Assembly (NCBI RefSeq): GCF_000003605.2
Contig: NW_003117430.1
Span: forward strand, 1-47,008
DNA length: 47,008 nucleotides
DNA from: Saccoglossus kowalevskii
Taxonomy: Eukaryota; Hemichordata; Enteropneusta; Harrimaniidae
Direction: 5' to 3'
The position numbers were made by a program, and so were the translations under genes. Below, one piece after another: positions 37,344 through 46,262 of this stretch (its first letter is position 1; every line of letters starts with the position of its first letter). The notes under the pieces are model-generated. The model made no database searches, was not told the origin of the DNA, and saw nothing but the letters and a program-made list of their open reading frames with translations.

Positions 37344-37890
37344 CATTAACATAGGTAAGTTTACAAGGGCCATCATTAGAATAGGTAAGTCACAGAAACA
37401 GTCGTCATTAGCATAGGTAAGTTTACAAAGGCCGTCATTAGAATAGGTAAGTCACAAAAACAGTCGTCATTAGAATAGATAAGTCACAAAAACAGTCGTC
37501 ATTAGAATAGGTAAGTCACAAAAACAGTCGTCATTAGAATAGGCAAGTCACAAAAACAGTCGTCATTAGAATAGGTAAGTCACAAAAACAGTCTTTATTA
37601 GAATAGGCAAGTCACAAAAACAGTCGTCATTAGCATGGGTAAGTTTACAAGGGCCGTCATTAGGTTAAGTAAGTCACAAAAACAGTCGTCATTAGCATAG
37701 GTAAGTTTACAAGGGCCATCATTAGAATAGGTAAGTCACAGAAACAGTCGTCATTAGCATAGGTAAGTTTACAAAGGCCGTCATTAGAATAGGTAAGTCA
37801 CAAAAACAGTCGTCATTAGAATAGATAAGTCACAAAAACAGTCGTCATTAGAATAGGTAAGTCACAAAAACAGTCGTCATTAGCATAGGC
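37344..37890 (+). repeat. P-family block, left-hand part
   Basis: The block opens with CATTAACATAGG and keeps both 346-bp modules (37344 and 37690), GTCTTTATT, GCATGGG and GGTTAAG. It breaks off after the second GATAAG unit, at a GCAT-initial GGCAAG unit near 37893 that mixes features of two unit types. Confidence 0.84.
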
Positions 37891-38340
37891 AAGTCACAAA
37901 AACAGTCGTCATTAGAATAGGTAAGTCACAAAAAACAGTCGTCATTAGAATAGGTAAGTTTACAAGGGCAGTCATTTGCATAGGTAAGTTTACAAAGGCC
38001 GTCATTAGAATAGGTAAGTCACAAAAACAGTAATCATTAGCATAGGTAAGTTTACAAACAGGCCGTCATTAGAATAGGTAAGTCACAAAAACAGTCGTCA
38101 TTAGAATAGGTAAGTCACAAAAACAGTCGTCATTAGCATAGGTAAGTTTACAAAGGCCGTCATTAGAATAGGTAAGTCACAAAAACAGTCGTCATTAGAA
38201 TAGGTAAGTCACAAAAACAGTCGTCATTAGAATAGGCAAGTCACAAAAACAGTCGTCATTAGAATAGGTAAGTCACAAAAACAGTCGTCATTAGAATAGG
38301 CAAGTCACAAAAACAGTCGTCATTAGAATAGGTAAGTTTA
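37891..38340 (+). repeat. P-family right part joined through irregular units
   Basis: After the break, a type A unit with six A residues (about 37920-37940) leads directly to CATTTGCAT at 37973. The 29-bp short A unit that normally precedes it is replaced. CAGTAATCAT follows near 38030 and an irregular TTTACAAACAGGCC unit near 38056. The tract ends with the TTTACAGAGG unit near 38336, as at 30005 and 46107. About 0.9 kb of a standard P block is missing. Confidence 0.78.
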
Positions 38341-41216
38341 CAGAGGCAGTCATTAGAATAGGTAAGTCACAAAAACAGTCGTCATTAGAATAGGCAAGTC
38401 ACAAAAACAGTCGTCATTAGCATAGGTAAGTTTACAAGGGCCGTCATTAGAATAGGTAAGTCACAAAAACAGTCGTCATTAGAATAGGTAAGCTTACAAA
38501 GGCCGTCATTAGCATAGGTAAGTCACAAAAACAGTCGTCATTAGAATAGGTAAGTCACAAAAACAGTCGTCATTAGAATAGGCAAGTCACAAAAACAGTC
38601 GTCATTAGCATAGGTAAGTTTACAAGGGCCATCATTAGAATAGGTAAGTCACAGAAACAGTCGTCATTAGCATAGGTAAGTTTACAAAGGCCGTCATTAG
38701 AATAGGTAAGTCACAAAAACAGTCGTCATTAGAATAGGTAAGTCACAGAAACAGTCGTCATTAGAATAGGCAAGTCACAAAAACAGTCGTCATTAGAATA
38801 GGCAAGTCACAAAAACAGTCGTCATTAGCATAGGTAAGTTTACAAGGGCCGTCATTAGAATAGGCAAGTCACAAAAACAGTCGTCATTAGCATAGGTAAG
38901 TTTACAAAGGCCGTCATTAGAATAGGTAAGTCCCAAAAACAGTCGTCATTAGAATAGGTAAGTCACAAAAACAGTTGTCATTAGAATAGGCAAGTCACAA
39001 AAACAGTCGTCATTAGCATAGGTAAGTTTACAAGGGCCGTCATTAGAATAGGCAAGTCACAAAAACAGTCGTCATTAGCATAGGTAAGTTTACAAAGGCC
39101 GTCATTAGAATAGGTAAGTCACAAAAACAGTCGTCATTAGAATAGGTAAGTCACAAAAACAGTCGTCATTAGAATAAGTAAGTCACAAAAACAGTCGTCA
39201 TTAGAATAGGTAAGTCACAAAAACAGTCGTCATTAGAATAGGCAAGTCACAAAAACAGTCGTCATTAGAATAGGTAAGTCACAAAAACAGTCATCATTAG
39301 AATAGGCAAGTCACAAAAACAGTCGTCATTAGAATAGGTAAGTCACAAAAACAGTCGTCATTAGCATAGGTAAGTTACAAGGGCCGTCATTAGAATAGGC
39401 AAGTCACAAAAACAGTCGTCATTAGAATAGGTAAGTCACAAAAACAGTCGTCATTAGAATAGGCAAGTCACAAAAACAGTCGTCATTAGAATAGGTAAGT
39501 TTACAAAGGCAGTCATTAGAATAGATAAGTCACAAAAACAGTCGTCATTAGAATAGGCAAGTCACAAAAACAGTCGTCATTAGCATAGGTAAGTTTACAA
39601 AGGCCGTCATTAGCATAGGTAAGTCACAAAAACAGTCGTCATTAGAATAGGTAAGTCACAAAAACAGTCGTCATTAGAATAGGCAAGTCACAAAAACAGT
39701 CGTCATTAGCATAGGTAAGTTTACAAGGGCCATCATTAGAATAGGTAAGTCACAGAAACAGTCGTCATTAGCATAGGTAAGTTTACAAAGGCCGTCATTA
39801 GAATAGGTAAGTCACAAAAACAGTCGTCATTAGAATAGGTAAGTCACAGAAACAGTCGTCATTAGAATAGGCAAGTCACAAAAACAGTCGTCATTAGAAT
39901 AGGCAAGTCACAAAAACAGTCGTCATTAGCATAGGTAAGTTTACAAGGGCCGTCATTAGAATAGGCAAGTCACAAAAACAGTCGTCATTAGCATAGGTAA
40001 GTTTACAAAGGCCGTCATTAGAATAGGTAAGTCACAAAAACAGTCGTCATTAGAATAGGTAAGTCACAAAAACAGTTGTCATTAGAATAGGCAAGTCACA
40101 AAAACAGTCGTCATTAGCATAGGTAAGTCACAAAAACAGTCGTCATTAGAATAGGCAAGTCACAAAAACAGTCGTCATTAGAATAGGCAAGTCACAAAAA
40201 CAGTCGTCATTAGAATAGGTAAGTCACAAAAACAGTCGTCATTAGCATAGGTAAGTTTACAAGGGCCGTCATTAGAATAGGTAAGTCACAAAAACAGTCG
40301 TCATTAGCATAGGTAAGTTTACAAAGGCCGTCATTAGAATAGGTAAGTCACAAAAACAGTCGTCATTAGAATAGGTAAGTCACAAAAACAGTTGTCATTA
40401 GAATAGGCAAGTCACAAAAACAGTCGTCATTAGCATAGGTAAGTTTACAAGGGCCGTCATTAGAATAGGTAAGTCACAAAAACAGTCGTCATTAGAATAG
40501 GTAAGTTTACAAAGGCCGTCATTAGCATAGGTAAGTCACAAAAACAGTCGTCATTAGAATAGGTAAGTCACAAAAACAGTCGTCATTAGAATAGGCAAGT
40601 CACAAAAACAGTCGTCATTAGCATAGGTAAGTTTACAAGGGCCATCATTAGAATAGGTAAGTCACAGAAACAGTCGTTATTAGCATAGGTAAGTTTACAA
40701 AGGCCGTCATTAGAATAGGTAAGTCACAAAAACAGTCGTCATTAGAATAGGTAAGTCACAGAAACAGTCGTCATTAGAATAGGCAAGTCACAAAAACAGT
40801 CGTCATTAGAATAGGCAAGTCACAAAAACAGTCGTCATTAGCATAGGTAAGTTTACAAAGGCCGTCATTAGAATAGGCAAGTCACAAAAACAGTCGTCAT
40901 TAGCATAGGTAAGTTTACAAAGGCCGTCATTAGAATAGGTAAGTCACAAAAACAGTCGTCATTAGAATAGGTAAGTCACAAAAACAGTTGTCATTAGAAT
41001 AGGCAAGTCACAAAAACAGTCGTCATTAGCATAGGTAAGTTTACAAGGGCCGTCATTAGAATAGGCAAGTCACAAAAACAGTCGTCATTAGCATAGGTAA
41101 GTTTACAAAGGCCGTCATTAGAATAGGTAAGTCACAAAAACAGTCGTCATTAGAATAGGTAAGTCACAAAAACAGTCGTCATTAGAATAAGTAAGTCACA
41201 AAAACAGTCGTCATTA
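38341..41216 (+). repeat. H-family tract
   Basis: H-type units with GTAAGCTTAC (38490), GTCCCAAAAAC (about 38931), AAGTAAG units, GGCCATC, CACAG and GTTGTC. A shortened GTTACAAGGG unit lies at 39371. A 188-bp hexamer lies at 40245-40432. No GAATATGC marker occurs between 34377 and 44097, so the typical H unit is incomplete here. Confidence 0.78.
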
Positions 41217-41805
41217 GGTTAGGTAAGTCACAAAAACAGTCGTCATTAGCATGGGTAAGTTTACAAAGGCCGTCATTAGAATAGGTAAGTCACAAAAACA
41301 GTCGTCATTAGCATAGGTAAGTTTACAAAGGCCGTCATTAGAATAGGTAAGTCACAAAAACAGTCGTCATTAGCATAGGTAAGTTTACAAAGGCCGTCAT
41401 TAGAATAGGTAAGTCACAAAAACAGTCATTAGAATAGGTAAGTTTACAAGGGCAGTCATTTGCATAGGTAAGTTTACAAAGGCCGTCATTAGAATAGGTA
41501 AGTCACAAAAACAGTCATCATTAGCATAGGTAAGTTTACAAAGGCCGTCATTAGAATAGGTAAGTCACAAAAACAGTCGTCATTAGAATAGGTAAGTCAC
41601 AAAAACAGTCGTCATTAGCATAGGTAAGTTTACAAAGGCCGTCATTAGAATAGGTAAGTCACAAAAACAGTCGTCATTAGAATAGGTAAGTCACAAAAAC
41701 AGTCGTCATTAGAATAGGCAAGTCACAAAAACAGTCGTCATTAGAATAGGTAAGTCACAAAAACAGTCGTCATTAGCATAGGTAAGTTTACAAAGGCCGT
41801 CATTA
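41217..41805 (+). repeat. P-family fragment entered in mid-block
   Basis: The switch from an H-type AAGTAAG unit to GGTTAGG at 41217 is clean, with no indel. GCATGGG (41249) and CATTTGCAT (41457) are 208 bp apart as usual. At the 319-bp point (41776) the unit is a GCAT B(AAGG) in place of GTATAGG, followed by a GTTAAG unit and H-type AAGTAAG. Confidence 0.83.
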
Positions 41806-42749
41806 GAATAGTTAAGTCACAAAAACAGTCGTCATTAGAATAGGTAAGTCACAAAAACAGTCGTCATTAGAATAAGTAAGTCACAAAAACAGTCGTCATT
41901 AGAATAGGTAAGTCACAAAAACAGTCGTCATTAGAATAGGCAAGTCACAAAAACAGTCGTCATTAGAATAGGTAAGTCACAAAAACAGTCGTCATTAGCA
42001 TAGGTAAGTTTATAAGGGCCGTCATTAGAATAGGCAAGTCACAAAAACAGTCGTCATTAGAATAGGCAAGTCACAAAAACAGTCGTCATTAGAATAGGTA
42101 AGTTTACAAGGGCCGTCATTAGAATAGGCAAGTCACAAAAACAGTCGTCATTGGAATAGGTAAGTCACAAAAACAGTCGTCATTAGAATAGGCAAGTCAC
42201 AAAAACAGTCGTCATTAGAATAGGTAAGTTTACAAAGGCAGTCATTAGAATAGGTAAGTCATAAAAACAGTCGTCATTAGAATAGGCAAGTCACAAAAAC
42301 AGTCGTCATTAGCATAGGTAAGTTTACAAGGGCCGTCATTAGAATAGGTAAGTCACAAAAACAGTCGTCATTAGAATAGGTAAGTTTACAAAGGCCGTCA
42401 TTAGCATAGGTAAGTCACACAAACAGTCGTCATTAGAATAGGTAAGTCACAAAAACAGTCGTCATTAGAATAGGCAAGTCACAAAAACAGTCGTCATTAG
42501 AATAGGTAAGTCACAAAAACAGTCGTCATTAGCATAGGTAAGTTTACAAGGGCCGTCATTAGAATAGGTAAGTCACAAAAACAGTCGTCATTAGCATAGG
42601 TAAGTTTACAAAGGCCGTCATTAGAATAGGTAAGTCACAAAAACAGTCGTCATTAGAATAGGTAAGTCACAAAAACAGTTGTCATTAGAATAGGCAAGTC
42701 ACAAAAACAGTCGTCATTAGCATAGGTAAGTTTACAAGGGCCGTCATTA
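41806..42749 (+). repeat. Short H-family insert between two P fragments
   Basis: The insert contains AAGTAAG, TTTATAAGGG (about 42010), TTGGAATAGG, CATAAAAAC and a CACACAAACAG unit near 42417. It is H-type but lacks GAATATGC: after TTGGAATAGG the sequence passes straight to a B unit with GGCAGTC. Confidence 0.78.
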
Positions 42750-43338
42750 GGTTAGGTAAGTCACAAAAACAGTCGTCATTAGCATGGGTAAGTTTACAAA
42801 GGCCGTCATTAGAATAGGTAAGTCACAAAAACAGTCGTCATTAGCATAGGTAAGTTTACAAAGGCCGTCATTAGAATAGGTAAGTCACAAAAACAGTCGT
42901 CATTAGCATAGGTAAGTTTACAAAGGCCGTCATTAGAATAGGTAAGTCACAAAAACAGTCATTAGAATAGGTAAGTTTACAAGGGCAGTCATTTGCATAG
43001 GTAAGTTTACAAAGGCCGTCATTAGAATAGGTAAGTCACAAAAACAGTCATCATTAGCATAGGTAAGTTTACAAAGGCCGTCATTAGAATAGGTAAGTCA
43101 CAAAAACAGTCGTCATTAGAATAGGTAAGTCACAAAAACAGTCGTCATTAGCATAGGTAAGTTTACAAAGGCCGTCATTAGAATAGGTAAGTCACAAAAA
43201 CAGTCGTCATTAGAATAGGTAAGTCACAAAAACAGTCGTCATTAGAATAGGCAAGTCACAAAAACAGTCGTCATTAGAATAGGTAAGTCACAAAAACAGT
43301 CGTCATTAGTATAGGTAAGTTTACAAGGGCCGTCATTA
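42750..43338 (+). repeat. P-family fragment with intact right end
   Basis: Starts at GGTTAGG (42750). GCATGGG lies at 42782, CATTTGCAT at 42990 and GTATAGG at 43309, with the usual 208- and 319-bp spacings. The left half of the block is absent, and the entry point is the same GGTTAGG unit as at 41217. Confidence 0.87.
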
Positions 43339-44596
43339 GAATAGGTAAGTCACAAAAACAGTCGTCATTAGAATAGGTAAGTTTACAAAGGCCGTCATTA
43401 GAATAGGTAAGTCACAAAAACAGTCGTCATTAGAATAGGTAAGTCACAAAAACAGTCGTCATTAGAATAGGCAAGTCACAAAAACAGTCGTCATTAGCAT
43501 AGGTAAGTTTACAAGGGCCGTCATTAGAATAGGTAAGTCACAAAAACAGTCGTCATTAGCATAGGTAAGTTTACAAGGGCCGTCATTAGAATAGGCAAGT
43601 CACAAAAACAGTCGTCATTAGCATAGGTAAGTTTACAAAGGCCGTCATTAGAATAGGTAAGTCACAAAAACAGTCGTCATTAGAATAGGTAAGTCACAAA
43701 AACAGTCGTCATTAGAATAGGTAGGTCACAAAAACAGTCGTCATTAGAATAGGTAAGTCACAAAAACAGTCGTCATTAGAATAGGCAAGTCACAAAAACA
43801 GTCGTCATTAGAATAGGTAAGTCACAAAAACAGTCGTCATTAGCATAGGTAAGTTTACAAGGGCCGTCATTAGAATAGGCAAGTCACAAAAACAGTCGTC
43901 ATTAGAATAGGCAAGTCACAAAAACAGTCGTCATTAGAATAGGTAAGTTTACAAGGGCCGTCATTAGAATAGGCAAGTCACAAAAACAGTCGTCATTGGA
44001 ATAGGTAAGTCACAAAAACAGTCGTCATTAGAATAGGCAAGTCACAAAAACAGTCGTCATTAGCATAGGTAAGTTTACAAGGGCCGTCATTAGAATATGC
44101 AAGTCACAAAAACAGTCGTCATTAGAATAGGTAAGTCACAAAAACAGTCGTCATTAGCATAGGTAAGTTTACAAGGGCCGTCATTAGAATAGGCAAGTCA
44201 CAAAAACAGTCGTCATTAGAATAGGTAAGTCACTAAAACAGTCGTCATTAGAATAGGCAAGTCACAAAAACAGTCGTCATTAGAATAGGTAAGTTTACAA
44301 AGGCAGTCATTAGAATAGGTAAGTCACAAAAACAGTCGTCATTAGAATAGGCAAGTCACAAAAACAGTCGTCATTAGCATAGGTAAGTTTACAAGGGCCG
44401 TCATTAGAATAGGTAAGTCACAAAAACAGTCGTCATTAGAATAGGTAAGTTTACAAAGGCCGTCATTAGCATAGGTAAGTCACAAAAACAGTCGTCATTA
44501 GAATAGGTAAGTCACAAAAACAGTCGTCATTAGAATAGGCAAGTCACAAAAACAGTCGTCATTAGAATAGGTAAGTCACAAAAACAGTCGTCATTA
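43339..44596 (+). repeat. H-family higher-order repeat
   Basis: Typical H order with GGTAGGT, TTGGAATAGG, GAATATGC (44097), CACTAAAAC (about 44233), a B unit with GGCAGTC and the GCAT-initial A unit. It resembles the block at 19-799 and 9341-10121. Confidence 0.82.
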
Positions 44597-44972
44597 GCAT
44601 AGGTAAGTTTACAAGGGCCGTCATTAGAATAGGTAAGTCACAAAAACAGTCGTCATTAGCATAGGTAAGTTTACAAAGGCCGTCATTAGAATAGGTAAGT
44701 CACAAAAACAGTCGTCATTAGAATAGGTAAGTCACAAAAACAGTTGTCATTAGAATAGGCAAGTCACAAAAACAGTCGTCATTAGCATAGGTAAGTTTAC
44801 AAGGGCCGTCATTAGAATAGGTAAGTCACAAAAACAGTCGTCATTAGCATAGGTAAGTTTACAAAGGCCGTCATTAGAATAGGTAAGTCACAAAAACAGT
44901 CGTCATTAGAATAGGTAAGTCACAAAAACAGTCGTCATTAGAATAGGCAAGTCACAAAAACAGTCGTCATTA
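44597..44972 (+). repeat. 188-bp hexamer repeat, two copies
   Basis: Hexamers start at 44597 and 44785, 188 bp apart; the next B unit at 44973 is the P-type GCATGGG. The first copy has GTTGTC in its fifth unit, as in the copies at 800 and 14523. Confidence 0.9.
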
Positions 44973-46132
44973 GCATGGGTAAGTTTACAAGGGCCGTCAT
45001 TAGGTTAAGTAAGTCACAAAAACAGTCGTCATTAGCATAAGGTAAGTTTACAAGGGCCATCATTAGAATAGGTAAGTCACAGAAACAGTCGTCATTAGCA
45101 TAGGTAAGTTTACAAAGGCCGTCATTAGAATAGGTAAGTCACAAAAACAGTCGTCATTAGAATAGATAAGTCACAAAAACAGTCGTCATTAGAATAGGTA
45201 AGTCACAAAAACAGTCGTCATTAGAATAGGCAAGTCACAAAAACAGTCGTCATTAGAATAGGTAAGTCACAAAAACAGTCGTCATTAGCATAGGTAAGTT
45301 TACAAGGGCCGTCATTAGGTTAAGTAAGTCACAAAAACAGTCGTCATTAGCATGGGTAAGTTTACAAAGGTCGTCATTAGAATAGGTAAGTCACAAAAAC
45401 AGTCGTCATTAGAATAGGTAAGTCACAAAAACAGTCTTCATTAGAATAGGCAAGTCACAAAAACAGTCGTCATTAGCATAGGTAAGTTTACAGGGGCCGT
45501 CATTAGGTTAGGTAAGTCACAAAAACAGTCGTCATTAGCATGGGTAAGTTTACAAAGGCCGTCATTAGAATAGGTAAGTCACAAAAACAGTCGTCATTAG
45601 CATGGGTAAGTTTACAAAGGCCGTCATTAGAATAGGTAAGTCACAAAAACAGTCGTCATTAGCATAGGTAAGTTTACAAAGGCCGTCATTAGAATAGGTA
45701 AGTCACAAAAACAGTCATTAGAATAGGTAAGTTTACAAGGGCAGTCATTTGCATAGGTAAGTTTACAAAGGCCGTCATTAGAATAGGTAAGTCACAAAAA
45801 CAGTAATCATTAGCATAGGTAAGTTTACAAAGGCCGTCATTAGAATAGGTAAGTCACAAAAACAGTCGTCATTAGAATAGGTAAGTCACAAAAACAGTCG
45901 TCATTAGCATAGGTAAGTTTACAAAGGCCGTCATTAGAATAGGTAAGTCACAAAAACAGTCGTCATTAGAATAGGTAAGTCACAAAAACAGTCGTCATTA
46001 GAATAGGCAAGTCACAAAAACAGTCGTCATTAGAATAGGTAAGTCACAAAAACAGTCGTCATTAGAATAGGCAAGTCACAAAAACAGTCGTCATTAGAAT
46101 AGGTAAGTTTACAGAGGCAGTCATTAGAATAG
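44973..46132 (+). repeat. P-family block, last copy
   Basis: Enters at GCATGGG and GGTTAAG, then one GGCCATC-CACAG-GATAAG module, a second GGTTAAG (from about 45317), GCATGGG (45538), CATTTGCAT (45746) and CAGTAATCAT (45801). From about 45297 it matches 29227 onward at offset 16,070 bp, with one extra 32-bp unit before TTTACAGAGG (about 46107). A GCATAAGGTAAG unit near 45037 has one extra base. Confidence 0.85.
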
Positions 46133-46154
46133 GTAAGTCACAAAAACAGTCGTC

Positions 46155-46262
46155 ATTAGAATAGCAAGTCACAAAAACAGTCGTCATTAGCATAGTAGTT
46201 TACAGGGCCGTCATTAGAATAGGTAAGTCACAAAAACAGTCGTCATTAGCATAGGTAAGCTT
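46155..46262 (+). other. Indel cluster near the right end
   Basis: Adjacent units carry small deletions: GAATAGCAAG, GCATAGTAGTTTAC and TTTACAGGGCC. The GTAAGCTTAC unit (46257) follows in a GCAT-initial unit; the other three copies of this variant are GAAT-initial. It looks like lower-quality consensus or a joint between blocks. Confidence 0.7.
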
